Positions 24,012 through 36,166 of a stretch of DNA of 64,000 nucleotides are shown here, piece by piece (position 1 is the first letter of the stretch; each line of letters opens with the position of its first letter). The translations under genes and the position numbers were made by a program. Where the stretch lies: assembly GCA_963971225.1 (NCBI GenBank), contig OZ020269.1:12114701-12178700 (forward strand), given 5' to 3'. This DNA comes from Melieria omissa (taxonomy: Eukaryota; Arthropoda; Insecta; Diptera; Ulidiidae). Under the pieces are notes generated by a model that was not told where the DNA came from, searched no databases, and saw only the letters and a program-made list of their open reading frames with translations.

Positions 24012-25458
24012 GAGTATGGTCTGAAAAGTTTCCGAACTAATGAAGATAAAAGAATTTTTTTCATCAAATTTAATTTTATTTTTCTGCATAGTCTCCTTGT
24101 AAGTCTGTACACTTCTCTATCATCAAACATACTTTGTTCATCAAAATAATTGCAAATTTTCTACGTAGTCTTCTCGTAAGTCCATACACTTCTTCATCAT
24201 CAAACCACACTTTGTTCATCAAAATTATTTTAATCTTTCAACATAGTCTCCCTGTAAGTCTTCTATTCACTTCTCCATCATCAAACTTACTTGGTTAAGC
24301 AAAATAATTTAAACTTTTCTACATAGTCTCTTTCTAAATCTATACAATTCTCCACCATCAAACACACTTTGTTCATCAAATTCATTTATATTTTTCTATT
24401 TTACAATTTTCTACATAGTCATATGCAGACTTACGGGACCATACACTACTTCACCATCAAACATTTTATCTAAATAATTTTCATTTTCCTACATTTTCTC
24501 CTTGTAAGTCCATACACTTCTCCATCATCAAACACACTTTGTTCATCAAAATTATTTCAATATTTCTACATCGTATCCGTAAGTCTTCTATTCACTTCTC
24601 CATCATCCAACCACACTTTGTTCATCAAAATTATTTCAATCTTTCTACATCGTCTCCCTGTAAGTCTTCTATTCACTTCTCCATCATCAAGCTTTCTTGG
24701 TTCATCAAAATAATTTAAATTGTTCTACATAGTCCCTTTCTAAGTCCATACAGTTCTCCACCATCGAACATACTTTGATCATCAAATTAATTTCTATTTT
24801 TCTACATAACCTTCTTGTAAGTCTGTATGTAAGTCTGTCAAACATTTTATCAAAATCTTTTACAGTTTTCTACATAGTCATAGAAGTGTATGGACTTATG
24901 GGACCATACACTACTTCATCATCAAACTTACTTGTTTTATCAAGAAAATTTAAATTTTTCTACATAGTTTTTCCGTAAATCTATACAATTCTTCATCATC
25001 AAACACACTTTGTTCATCAAAATAATTTCATTTTTCTACATCGTCGCCTTCTTAGTCCATTGTCCATCATCAAACACCCTTTTTTCATCAAAAAAATTTT
25101 ATATTTTTCTACATCGTCTCCCTGTGGTCTTCTCCATCATCAAACACAACTTTTTCATCAAAAAAATTTAAATGCTTCCGCATAGTCTCCTCGTAAGTCC
25201 ATACACTTCTTGATCATCAAACACACTTTGTTCATCAAAATAATTTCAATTTTTCTACATAGTCTTCTATTCAGTTCTACATCATCAAACACACTTTGTT
25301 CATCAAAATAATTTTAATAAAAGTTATTTGTTCATTAAAATTAAAACGAATTAAATCTTTCAAAAGATGCTCCAAAAGATTTCCTGTCTATTGTTGACAA
25401 GTGCTACACCATCTATCTTCATCTTGAGATAGAAAACTTTTCAGACCAACCTCATACT
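24012..25458 (-). mobile_element. Mariner-derived locus filled with an internal satellite
   Basis: The left end (about 24014-24034) reads GTATGGTCTGAAAAGTTTCC and the right end (about 25432-25457) carries its inverted relative with TGGTCTGAAAAG, as in mariner termini. On the minus strand 24117-24076 reads EKCTDLQGDYAEK followed by TAA, the typical C-terminal end of a mariner transposase. From there to about 25320, segments of this 3' end (GGAGAAGTGTAT..., ACAAGGAGACTATGTAGAAA, then a short non-coding stretch with ACAAAGTGTGTTTGATGATG) repeat about 14-15 times at roughly 75-95 bp spacing, with much divergence. A larger block also recurs about 410 bp apart (near 24285-24460 and 24690-24900). 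No rest of the transposase is visible. Confidence 0.7.
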
Positions 25459-28400
25459 TACTGACGACATTCACTGGACTCGTTGTCGTATGCCACAAAC
25501 GTTGAGCGGACACCAGCGTTTCAGCTCTTAGTATGAGTGGACAATGAGGAAAACAAGTTAAATTGAATGCTGAATATTTTTACATATTTTTGATTTGCTT
25601 TTCGCATAAATTTTTTCGCAGCAATGAAACAAGCTTTTACATTTAGGCAGCGAAACAACAGCCACGAAGATTAAGAAGATTAAAAGTTTTAGCCAGTTGA
25701 GGCAGGAATTAGCAAGGAAGGCACTTAAAGGAAGAAAAAGGAAATTAAAGTGTTTTTTTGCCGTGAAATAATTTTTTTTTTTTACTTCAATAAAAATGCA
25801 TTGTTTATTTTAATTTTTATTGTTATTCTATTTTTTTACTTTTGACATAAATGATTTCAAGTTCAAGATTTAATTTTCTTCTGTTTTTTTGGGTTTAGTT
25901 TTACTTATTTTTTCTTTGGTTTTGCATGTCTGTGTTTGTTTTTGTTGCATTTTTTGCACAAATAAAATTCAATGCATGCACATTTTTTTGCCGTTGGATA
26001 TTTGCATGCTTGGCTTATATGAATTTGGTTATTGTTGTTGTAATGTTTTGTATATTCTTGACTGCTTAAAATGATGTTTGTTTGTTTGTTTGTTTTAAAC
26101 ATTGAATTTCAGTAACCATAAACTTTGCATTATTTTTGTAATTTTTTCTCCTTTATATTTTTTTTTTAATTTTTTTAAATTTTTTAAAATTTTTTAAATT
26201 TGTTAGGCTTTAGCTTTGCTTGAAGTATAAATGATATTTGTCTCATGTAATCAGTAAAATTAAATTTTATTTTCAACACATTTGAAATCAGATTTTGTAT
26301 GAACTATGGCTGCATTATAATATTTACATAACGTTTGTGTATTTTTGAAGCTTTTTTTGAAATATTTTATTAATTTTTTTAATTTTATTTTATGTTATTT
26401 AATTTTAATTTTTTTAATTATTTTTATTTATTTAATTTAATATATATTTTCTTCAATAAATATATAGCAGCCGCAGCACAAGTCTTTGCAGTTTTAGAAA
26501 CACTTTACATGATGTATGCATTTAGGCGGGTTTAATTGTTGTTTTTTTTTATTTTTTTCTTTTGTTTTTGTTTTAATCTGTAACAGATTTGAATTTCTTA
26601 CTGATGCTTTACACAATCGGCTACAGTAAATTTGCATTGCAGATGCGCAGACAGCAGCAGCGCACTTTAGCCTAAAAGTATGCCACATTTATGCGGCTCT
26701 AAAATGCATAGAAGTGTTTTAATGCGGCATTTACTGTCTGCCGTCCACAACATTGTGAAAATTATTTATTATACAAAATGCCATTAGCGCGTTTACGCCT
26801 TAAATTTGTTATGGTTAAAGTGAAGAAAAATAACACTCTCGCTTTTAGGTTTTTGTCTCATTCACACACATTTCTTTGCATCAGCATTGGCAAAATATTT
26901 TCAGTTGTCCTCATGCTATGTTTAGGTTTGATAAATGCTACTCGTATGCCTTAGTCCTTAGTCCTTACGTACAGTACAGTTTCTAATTCACACAATGAAC
27001 AATGGAAATCACAAAATGCACCTTATTTATTGTATTTAGTTGATTAGAAAGCGTCATGCTTCACCTGCGCACATGCCAGCTGTTTGCATTGCTGTGCTGT
27101 GTGGTTGTGTGTGTGTGTGCTTCATAACTCAAAGTTTTTAGGCGCCAAATCATCCAAAAAGAGTGCTAGCACAATACAAAGTCTACGTCACATTTACTTA
27201 GGTAAAGTCTTGTAACTGATACGTGATGCACTTGTGGCATACTTTTAGGATGAAAACTAAAACTACTGGTTTTGGAAGTAATGGGAATTTTTAAGCACCT
27301 TTGAGATTGTCATTGTATTTAAATAATTAATGGAACAATTCTTTAATACACAAAAAAATTTATTACAATATATAATATAAAAAAATGTGCTAAATTAAAA
27401 AAAGCCAATCACACAAACAAACACAAAAAGTATTCTGTTGAAGGGAAAAAAGACCTTAAGAAGACCTGAAAGAAACTTTGACAATTTATTTCACCACTAT
27501 GGAAAAAGTATGAAAATTTCTGGAGTACATTATAATAAAAATATTTTAAGCACATATTGAAGTATGGAAAACAATTCTTTTATAATAATAAAAGATTTGT
27601 TTCTTTTTATTCCATTTTATTATTTTATTATTTAATTTTTTACTTTTATTCAAAATGGCAAAAAATAATGTTTTCCATTATTAGATATAAAATGTTGTTC
27701 CTAAATATAAACAGAACATGTTAAAAGATATATGAAAATAATAAATTAAAATATTTATTTAAAAAAACCTAAAAAATTGTTACTCGTAACTAACCCAAAA
27801 AAGAGTTCAGTGACTACAAAAGACCCCTGGACAAGTAGGATCAGTTGTCGAGGGAGCGAAAAAGTGCCTGATAAGTGACCTGTTCGAGCGAATTCCCAGC
27901 CAGCGGGACGCAAAACAGGCGTTGCTAGTTGCTTCCTGAATATTATGAACCCGTAAAAACAAAAAAAAAAACAAATCTAATCAGTCTTGTTCCAAACAGT
28001 AAATGGAAAAACGGAAAACCCTTGTTGAAGCCTTTTTTGCATCCAAGCGAAGGAAACAAGAAGAACCAAAAACAAATATTCATAGAAATTTAATCAACTA
28101 AACCGCAAAATTCAACGAAGCAAAAATTACACAACAACAAAAAGAACATTAAAGATAAATAAAAGATAGAATAAAAAGATAAAATAAAAATAAAGATTAA
28201 TAATCAAATTTATAATAAAAAAATTTTAAAAAGTTTTTAATAACAAAATAATTATAACAGCACTCACATAAGTATACAAATATACATACATATTACATGT
28301 TTCTTAGGCATTTAGCATTTCGTTATAATAAATTCGTACTCACAACCAATGAGACACCATTTGGCCAATGGACTTAAACAATTATAACTTGGTATATAAA

Positions 28401-28483
28401 CAATATAAAAAAAATTCAATATTAATAAAAATAGTTTCTACGTACGAAATATATCAAAGTTAATACATAAAATAAACTATTTT
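25459..28483. other. Intergenic, very AT-rich, no recognised gene
   Basis: Mostly T-rich or A/T low-complexity sequence (about 25760-26460 and 27300-28480) with a more complex patch at about 26460-27260. No exon, RNA gene or element ends were recognised. Confidence 0.45.
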
Positions 28484-28679
28484 AAAATAAAACAAAATAA
28501 AATAAAATAAAATAAAATAAAATAAAATAAAATAAAATAAAATAAAATAAAATAAAATAAAATAAAATAAAATAAAATACAACAAAATAAAATAAAATAA
28601 AATAAAATAAAATAAAGTAAAATTAAATAAAATTAAATAAAATAAAATAAAATAAAATAAAACAAAATAAAATAAAATA
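28484..28679. repeat. (TAAAA)n pentanucleotide array
   Basis: About 190 bp of TAAAA with scattered variants (acaaa, taaag, aattaaat). Confidence 0.95.
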
Positions 28680-30353
28680 GAATCATATATATTTCAACAT
28701 GAACCCTGTAATTTTTAATAGGAACGACAAGCCCCAAATTTCTAGTTTTCTTCTGGCCAGAAACAAATATTGGCACATGAAATATGAAACCGTTTCATAT
28801 TCTTTAAAAACAGAATATGAAACATTCATAGTTTTTTGCACGATTTCTATTGAGTACAACAACCACTGTGATGGCATTCCGGCTTAATTGATCCAAGAAA
28901 CTTGCAGTATTTTGTTAGAACACCGACTAAGGGGAGAATGGACTTTTGACAAGAGAAAAAAGAACTTCGTATCATGATCGAACAACCGAACTTTCGATAA
29001 CATCACATACAAATTTCAAGGACGTAAACATATGGCAACATACTAGTTTGTAGCCACCTTTGTTTTTGTCCTTTGAATAGTTTGAAGTTTAAAAAATAAT
29101 ACGAAATTAATGAAGTGAATAAAGGAGAGAAGACTACACGTTTCTTGAAGCAGAAAACAAGGCATTTTTAATTTTACGTTTGACTTGAATGTAGATAAAG
29201 TTTTTAAGAAATTTCAGCTCAAGTAAATTGAGAAATATTCGATTTGTAGTTATGCCTAATAATTATAGCAGCCACATCAATATGGTTGTTGCCATAAGAC
29301 AACATTCTAAAAACAGGGTTCGGTAACAAAAATTAAAAAAATAGATTTTGTTGATATAACAACACAAAAGCCTAAGTCAATGCATTAAAAACTTTAACTT
29401 TTCCCAGTAAAAACTTTACCGAAAGGGTTAACAGCCTTGCAGTTCCTGGTGATGCCTCTTACGAAGTGAATAAATTAAAAAAATAAATAAATTAAAAACA
29501 ACAACATCAGTAAAACATTAACTAACTGACTGACTAACTGACTGAATAAATTACAAAGTTAAATTAAAAAATATAACATACATTTTAAATATTGGAGCTG
29601 ATGAAAAGTACTCAACATTAAATTAAGCATTTAAATTAAATTATAAAAAAAAATTACAACAAAATAATAATTATGAAATTTAAAGAAAAATTTATATAAA
29701 AATTTTAATTCAACTTACGGACATAAGAAGCCAACTTTGCAAATAATATTTGCTCCAAATTTCTAAAATCCTTCACGTAACTACCAACCTCTGTCATTAA
29801 CCGCAAACACACAAACGCGCTCACACACACACACACACAGTTACTGCAAAGCACTTCAAGTGGGTGAATGTTAGTTTCCATACAGCAGTGATGACCATTC
29901 AACTATTTGCGACGCTGCCTCACATTCGTTTATCTGCTTCGGCATTACTCTAACTTGCGATTAGCAGAATAGCTGTCACTGACTATATACATTCTGCCCG
30001 ATTTGCAACTATATGTGCTGGCATTAGTTCTTTGAAAAAATTTAACAATTTTGTGATTTCACTTTTTATACAAATTTTTTGCACTTACTGTCCCTTAACA
30101 GCCACAAATTTACAATTACAATTGGAAATTTCTTTACAATTCACATTTCGCATTGAATTCCCATTTGTCATTTAACGCAGACATGACTTGCACAATTTTC
30201 AATTTTTATGATATTTTGTAAAGTTTCCCTAAAAAATATATAGTTGAACTTGAAACATGCGTTCATATGTATAGCACTTACAGTATACGAATTACAAGAC
30301 AAGTCATAGCAAAGTTTTTTACTCAGTTAATGTTGATTTAAGTTTAGTTGAAT
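28680..30353. other. Region downstream of Elk, no recognised gene
   Basis: Unique AT-rich DNA with a CA run at 29823-29839 and the small inverted-repeat element at 29886-29981. A near-palindromic ATATGAAAC/GTTTCATAT pair lies near 28785-28803. No exon was recognised. Confidence 0.4.
29886..29981. mobile_element. Small inverted-repeat element, CAGTGA ends, copy 1
   Basis: The left end is CAGTGATGACCATTC and the right end, read inverted, is CAGTGACAGCTATTC followed by a similar CTA-containing stretch. It is about 96 bp. The left terminus is identical over 15 bp to that of the element at 32882-32940, which makes a small dispersed family likely. Ends of the CAGTG type recall hAT elements, but no 8-bp duplication is clear here. 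Confidence 0.45.
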
Positions 30354-30359
30354 TTTATT
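30354..30359 (-). terminator. Candidate Elk polyadenylation signal
   Basis: AATAAA on the minus strand about 340 nt after the Elk stop codon. It is the first canonical hexamer I noticed downstream in the direction of transcription. AATAAA is common by chance in such AT-rich DNA and no clear GU-rich element was identified. Confidence 0.25.
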
Positions 30360-30697
30360 GCAATTAATTTTAATTTTAATTTAATTTTTTTTAATTCTGC
30401 CTTTAGGTCAACACTTAGTCCTACGTATCATATATTCTTAAGTCGAGAAGGTATCTCTATTGATTTTTGTTGTTTTTTGTTATTTTTTGGGTTTTTTTAA
30501 TTTCAACACACACACACATTCATAATAAATAAAGGATTTTTTACAAACTGACAGACAACATGAAAAATATTTATATGTTTTTATGTACGTACGAACGAAA
30601 ATATCTTCATGGATTACAAGAACAAGCGTATTCGTTTTGCATTTGGCAATAGTGGCGCACGACCGGGTGACGAGTGAGTTGCTGCCGGCAGCTCGAC

Positions 30698-32683
30698 TCA
30701 GTTGACGCTGGCATCGCGCAGCGAACGCGTCGACGGCAGCCCCTTGAGGCCCTTCTCCAGCTTGTCGGCATCGCCCGCCGAGAAGCGAAAGTTGGTGCCG
30801 TGCGCGCCGGCGCCGTTACTCGCGCCACCAGTGCTCACGCTCAGCAGCGAGCGGTTCGCGTTCAGACTGTTGCGCTTGTTAACCAGCGCTGCCGGCGTGC
30901 TCTGCTCGCCGCCTGTCGCTGACAGCGTCGAGCCGCAGCTCGAACGCGACGCGCGTCGATTGGCGAGCAGTTCCAGATGCTCGTCGGCATCGCCGTAGAC
31001 GTAGTGCGTGGGCGGCGTTGCAGTCTTGGCGGGCGGCGAGTCCTCAAGCGTCTCGGGCAGCCGCTTGTAGTCGCCGCTGTGCGAGCGATGCAGCTTCCAC
31101 GACGAGCGCCGCACCACGGGCCCGTTGTAGCCCGCCGACGAGCCCAGCGGCGTCGCTGCGTTCGTGGCGCTGTTCGGCGGCAGCGCGCCGCTGGAGTGCG
31201 TCGAGCTGTTGCTGGACAGGCTGGAGTTGCTGTTGTGCTGGCTGCTGGCTGAGTTGCGGCGCGCGTTGCGATGCGCCGACTGCTGTTGCGGCGGCGACAA
31301 CTTGTCCGCCTCGCTCACCATATGCAGACTGGTGGACTGTGGCGTCGACTCGCCGCCGCCGCAGCCGCCGTGTGTGATTGTCGTGTAGTGTTCGTAGCGC
31401 TGGGCGGGCGTTGGCGGCGACTGTTCGTCGCCGGCTGACGGCAGCAGCGCATCGGTGGAACGACAGCAGCTGCTGCCGTTGTTCGCCGAATGCTTCAGCG
31501 TCCAGCGAAAATCGTTTGAGTTCTCGTCGTCGAGCGGCGGAAACGCCTTGCAGCCGTCGCCGAGCAGCCGCTCCTTGGAGCTGCAGATCGAACCCTCCGC
31601 CGGCGAGATCACCTCCTCAATGGTGTTCAGCGGCGACACCTGCAGCGTCTGCTGCTGCTGCAGCAGCTCAATTTCAGTCTTAATTGTGGGCTCAATGCCC
31701 AGCAGTCCGAGCACCAGGCGCGGATTTGCCAACACAAAACGCTCAAACATGGGAAAGTCCATTTTGTAGAAGTCCGTCTGCGTCGTACGCGACACCTTCG
31801 ATACCTCGGCAGCGTTGGTTGCAGCGGCGGGCGAGCTGGCCTTCGAGTTTGACGCTGGCCCACTGCCCGCTACGCCAGTCGTCTCGCGACCCACGAGCGC
31901 CAGATGCATTTCGCGGCCCCAAATCTCGGGCGGATGCGACGAGCTGCGCTGCAGCGCCGAATCTTCGCTGCTGCTGCCCGTCGAAAAGTGCACGCCCACC
32001 GCTGCCGTGCCGCATATGTTGGGTATGGAGCGCGCAGGCGGAAACTTCAGACTGACCTGCGACGCCATGGTCGAGAAGGTCATTTCTTGCAGCGCCTGTA
32101 TGGCGTTGCGTACCTCCATACTCAGCTGCGCCACGTCCTGATGCAACGTCGACACTTGCGAATCGAGTCGCTCCATCGATGGCTTCTTCTGCGTGCCGCG
32201 CACTTCATCCTCCACCTCCACCAAATTCAAGTCCTCATCCAGCGAGCCGGTGTCCACGCTCGACATTACATTGATCGAGCGCTGCCGTTCGACGCGCTCG
32301 CGCAACGTTATCAACGAACGGCCGCGCGGTTGCAGCTTCATGAGGCGCGGACTGTTCATGCCCAGAAGCGGCGAACGCGCATGCAGCGGTGACGGTGTGG
32401 TGATGCTGTGATGGGGCGAGGCTGTCGTCGCAGTGGCGGCGCCGTTCTCGTTCTCATCGTCGGCACCGTCGGCTTCCGGCTGGTTCTCGTCGTCCTCGCT
32501 GATGCTAGGCAGCGGAAACGAGGGCCCAATGTCCGAATCCTGGCTCTCGTAGCCCTCGCGCAGATTAAAGGTCAAATCGTGCTGAATGTCGTTGGCGAAC
32601 TGTTGCTGGTACTCGGGATAGAGACGCAGCACCTCGACCAGGCCGCCCATGTGCACACACTTCAGATCGCAATAGGTGAGCGC
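30698..32683 (-). CDS. Elk: Elk potassium channel, terminal coding exon (seventh in window)
   Basis: This exon encodes the C-terminal 661 residues and the TGA stop of an eag-like voltage-gated potassium channel, a tetrameric plasma-membrane channel. The acceptor is CCCACAG before GCGCTCACC, phase 0. It begins [19 protein letters not shown], the last helices of the cyclic-nucleotide-binding homology domain. That is followed by TFNLREG, whose FNL (32561-32569) matches the tripeptide that fills the ligand pocket in KCNH channels. Further on are [12 protein letters not shown] and a heptad-like segment starting [18 protein letters not shown], probably the C-terminal assembly coiled coil. The remaining part is long, Ser/Asn/Gln/Gly-rich and probably disordered. 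The exon is far more GC-rich than its surroundings. Frames on the opposite strand are shadows of its GC-rich codons. Confidence 0.95.
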   Translation of the reverse strand, partial: ALTYCDLKCVHMGGLVEVLRLYPEYQQQFANDIQHDLTFNLREGYESQDSDIGPSFPLPSISEDDENQPEADGADDENENGAATATTASPHHSITTPSPLHARSPLLGMNSPRLMKLQPRGRSLITLRERVERQRSINVMSSVDTGSLDEDLNLVEVEDEVRGTQKKPSMERLDSQVSTLHQDVAQLSMEVRNAIQALQEMTFSTMASQVSLKFPPARSIPNICGTAAVGVHFSTGSSSEDSALQRSSSHPPEIWGREMHLALVGRETTGVAGSGPASNSKASSPAAATNAAEVSKVSRTTQTDFYKMDFPMFERFVLANPRLVLGLLGIEPTIKTEIELLQQQQTLQVSPLNTIEEVISPAEGSICSSKERLLGDGCKAFPPLDDENSNDFRWTLKHSANNGSSCCRSTDALLPSAGDEQSPPTPAQRYEHYTTITHGGCGGGESTPQSTSLHMVSEADKLSPPQQQSAHRNARRNSASSQHNSNSSLSSNSSTHSSGALPPNSATNAATPLGSSAGYNGPVVRRSSWKLHRSHSGDYKRLPETLEDSPPAKTATPPTHYVYGDADEHLELLANRRASRSSCGSTLSATGGEQSTPAALVNKRNSLNANRSLLSVSTGGASNGAGAHGTNFRFSAGDADKLEKGLKGLPSTRSLRDASVN

Positions 32684-32881
32684 CTGTGGGAAAGAGACAA
32701 AGTGAAGAGCTTCGTTAATTTGGTTTCATTTATTTAATTTGAAAATAGTTTGCGTTTGAATCAATGAAGCAGTAAATTATTTGGTGGAATTTAGAAATTA
32801 TCAGCAATAAAGAATACCCCTACAGAAACTTCGGTTATTGACCTATGACTTTCTATGAAAGCCTAAAGATCTCTTCTAAAC

Positions 32882-32940
32882 CAGTGATGACCATTCTACT
32901 ACTGACCATTCTGTCGCGAGTAGCAGAATGGTAATCACTG
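32882..32940. mobile_element. Small palindromic element, CAGTGA ends, copy 2
   Basis: A 59-bp near-palindrome that opens CAGTGATGACCATTC and closes with the inverted equivalent (GAATGGTAATCACTG). Flanking octamers TTCTAAAC and TTCTAATA agree at six positions, which may be a decayed 8-bp target duplication of the hAT type. It shares its left terminus with the element at 29886-29981. Confidence 0.5.
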
Positions 32941-33055
32941 TTCTAATACTTCCTGACGCTTTTTAAAGTTTATTCTCGAGTTACAAATAAATGACCTTTC
33001 ATGTGAAATGAGTTTACAAATTAATCAATAATTCAGTAAATGGTTCAGGAAGGTT

Positions 33056-33377
33056 CTTCTTCTTCTTGACTGGCACGACACCGATTACGAGACTAAGGCC
33101 TAACTACCCGCAACCATCCACGTTGTGCGTGGGAATGTTTTTACAAGATTGGAAGGGACCTACAGTTTTATGCCGATTTTGAACGGCGAGTTGGGAGCTT
33201 TTTCATAGACAATTTTACTCTCAGATGTTTGCCATTTCCTGTTGAGATGACAGCCGCCGAAAGATAAATTGTTGTTTTTCTTTTTTTTTCGGTGTTAACG
33301 CAACGGAGTATTGAACTCGCGGAGTCTTGACTCGCGGCCCAAAGCACTAGCCAGCTGAGCTATGGCGACTGCTGGCT
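33056..33377 (-). mobile_element. tRNA-derived SINE with perfect target-site duplications
   Basis: On the minus strand the element opens with a tRNA-like head: A box TAGCTCAGCTGG, then about 35 nt later a B box GAGTTCAATACTC, so it carries an internal Pol III promoter. A unique body of roughly 200 bp follows. The 3' end is a (GAA)n run (AAGAAGAAGAAGAACC), typical of a short microsatellite tail. The 13-bp direct repeat GTTCAGGAAGGTT borders both sides (33043-33055 and 33378-33390), a perfect target-site duplication made by LINE-driven retrotransposition. Length is about 322 bp. It lies in an Elk intron, in the same orientation as the gene. The perfect duplication suggests a fairly recent insertion. 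Confidence 0.88.
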
Positions 33378-36041
33378 GTTCAGGAAGGTTAGGTTAGGTA
33401 ATGGAAAGGAAGTATGCGCCATGCACTTCCACTCGAAGACCCTTATTGGGTTCATTGTGTTTCCAATCATTTTTTCCAATCAGTTTTTAACCCGTTTTGC
33501 TTTCCAATCGATTGGTTCAGTAGCTGATCTGCTTAAAAGTGATTAGAAATAAACAAATTCTTCTACAGAAACTTGACTCATTAACCTTCGAGCATCTAGA
33601 AGTCTTTCTCTTGCCTGTTAAAAGCTTACTTGAGCATAAATATAAGCAACAAACTTTTCAGCATTCATGAAAACATAAAGACGTTGAGCATCTATCTGTC
33701 TGAGACAAGTCTTTTACATACCTTGTGTTGCCTCCAAAAATTCTTACTCAAGCAACACGCGGACGTGCGACTCATTCGAACGAAGGTCCGACTCATTAAA
33801 GTTAGTTTGCAATTGAATCAATGATTCAATAAATGATTCAATAACATACATTGTCTAAGAAGCAATACACCTTTTAGCTTTCATGAAAACCTAAAAAAGT
33901 CCTTACTTTCTACACCTGTATGTACTTTCTCTCATATGAGAGCTGCCACTACCACCATGTACTTTCTTCTTCACATCTCCTGATGACTCTAAACATTTGT
34001 TCAACTTTACTTTTTCATCTTCAATTAACTTAAATACTCTTAACGCTCATAACCTTTTAACGAAATAATATTGAATTAATAATAATAATAACTTAAGAGT
34101 TAAGTCACAACCCTAAGCACTCATTTTCACTTAACTGTTGCCCATCATTTCTGCTTCTTGCACCTCTACCGAACGAATACAAACCACAATACAAGTAATG
34201 ACTTTCATAATGATGTCGCACAACCTTTTCGACTCCATAAAAGAAACCCACTAACACTCTGAAACCAAATACTTCGCTGCATATAAAACGAAATGGCATT
34301 ACTTAACGTAAAAGCCGGTCCACCTAAGCACTGTTTAAAGCGCCTTCGAAAGGACACTGCATGGAATTAATGACAGCAGCACGCCGAAGGTGAGCACTGA
34401 ACAATCTTTTGGCGGTCGTTGGCACAATTAATATTTCGCGGCCCCAACAAAACATTTAAGAAGCCACACGTCATACTCGGCTGCGAAGGAATTCAAGCAA
34501 ACTGGTTAAGCGAAATTTGTTTGAAAGTAAACAACTGTTGCGCCAAACGAGCGGATCGAGCGGAAGTGCAATTTTCACGTCGGCACTTGATGTGTCGGCA
34601 GATAAGCGTTGAGTGAGGACAACGGTAGGCGGTGTGTAATGTATCTGAGCAATATTTTAGCTCAATAACAGCAAACGAGTGTGGAGGATACAAATTGTTG
34701 ACGATGACGTGGCATGTTGGCTTCAACATTGAGTCAATTTTCTTATTGGAAACCTTTAAAGGGGTTAAAGGTTAAAGTGTTGAATGCGGCCAATTGAGTG
34801 AAAGGTTTCAATGGCATTTGCAATTACTTACAGAACCACAGTCTTTAGGAAATATGTATTTTTAAAATGACTTTTTTAAGTTGGCCATAAACTGGAAAAG
34901 GTCACGAGATTCAGGCAGTAAACTTGTTGATTGCTTTTTGGTTCATAAATTGCCGATTGGCACAGATACTAAATAAAGCCAAATAAGTACTAAAAGTGGT
35001 CTTTGAAAAATTGCCTTAAAGTTGTTTGTTTGTTTGGCTGAGATTTAGAGAAATTATACAAGTGTGACAACTCTGAAGAAAAAATGGAAAATTACTATAA
35101 GGCAGTCAGTCGACGGTATTTAGGCGAAACAAACAACCAATTGTAAACTTGGAACTAAACTTGTAAAACGGCTTTTAAAATAAAATAAAAATAATAAACA
35201 ATTCAAAAGGTTAAATAATACAAAATCGTTTATAATTTGATGCCAAAACACGAATATCCCAGGACTTGGTTGCTTTATGAGCGGCAGCACATCTAACATG
35301 ACAACGTTTGGAGCATCTAGCTCTGCAAACTGCAATTCTGAGCTGTAAAAAGCTGTAAGAGTGTGTCAGCTGCACTTCAAGGAATCAGAGAACGACGCTT
35401 TTCAAGTTGGATCAATTCAATGAAGAAACTTTTTTGTCAAAATGTTTGTCATGTGTGAAAATCTAGTCTACTACTTACAAAGGATTGACTGAGGCTTTAA
35501 AAAACACACAGTGAAAGCCTCCAAGGGATGTGAGCGTTGCGTTTATTTCAGCACAAAAGTGTGGCTGAAGAATTGGCAAATTAAATTGTTTCTATTTTAG
35601 TGTTTCTTATTTTAATGAAAATTGTTTAAATTTGTTAACTTTTACTTGTTTTGTAAAAAACAATTCTTTAAAAAATTCCTAAAAAAAAACCTAAACCAAA
35701 CTTTTTCTAACAATCTTTCAACTGAAATCCATGAAATTTATTCAACACTATGCAGCATGTTCAAGCTTGATAAAAAACACAATTCTTTACTACATTACTA
35801 CATTTCAAAGCACCATTCAGTTGAAATCCATAAATTTTTTGCTGCTTTTGCATTTTTCCATATAACCGAAGTACAAAACAACAAAAAGTCGCGGTCAACG
35901 ATGCGTATGAGTAATATTTATTGGCAAAATATGCCCAGCGACCCGCTGCCCACTGTTCAGCGCATCTGTACAGCGGTCTTTTCAAACTTTTCATTTATTC
36001 ATTGCATTTGCAGTCACTTTCATCTGGTTTCGTTCACTCAC

Positions 36042-36166
36042 CTTAATGTCACTGCTGCTTCGCACCACCACATCCTGTCCGGCGCTGTTGGTTGTTGCCG
36101 TCATCTGCCCGTTTGAGGTGGCCACCAGATGCACATTGATATCGGACCCGACCAGATCGCCTTTGC
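36042..36166 (-). CDS. Elk: Elk, sixth exon in window (cyclic-nucleotide-binding homology domain)
   Basis: Acceptor ATTACAG, donor GTGAGTG. It is 125 nt long, starting in phase 1 and ending in phase 0. It completes the Gly codon begun in the preceding exon and reads KGDLVGSDINVHLV..., then a Thr/Asn/Ser-rich loop and DVVVRSSSDIK. In channels with a true cyclic-nucleotide pocket the GDL(V/I)G motif is followed by an Arg that holds the phosphate. Here the loop is divergent, as in KCNH channels, which do not respond directly to cyclic nucleotides. Confidence 0.95.

Larger units (their letters stand above)
32684..36041 (-). other. Elk: Elk intron 6 in window (3.4 kb)
   Basis: Donor GTGAGTG and acceptor CCCACAG frame it. 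It holds the small CAGTGA element, the tRNA-derived SINE and, around 32750-32890, 33470-33620 and 33800-33910, three degenerate copies of a segment with words such as GAATCAATGA, TCTACAGAAACTT and CATGAAAACCTAAA. The rest appears unique and non-coding. Confidence 0.75.

Noticed and set aside
24060..25320. Regularly spaced repeats considered as a CRISPR-like array
   Set aside because: Units are diverged and contiguous without unique spacers, and they derive from a mariner 3' end in a eukaryotic genome.
30674..32737. Many plus-strand frames up to 162 codons rich in Ala and Arg
   Set aside because: They are antisense shadows of the GC-rich Elk terminal exon, which has clear homology and phase agreement on the minus strand.
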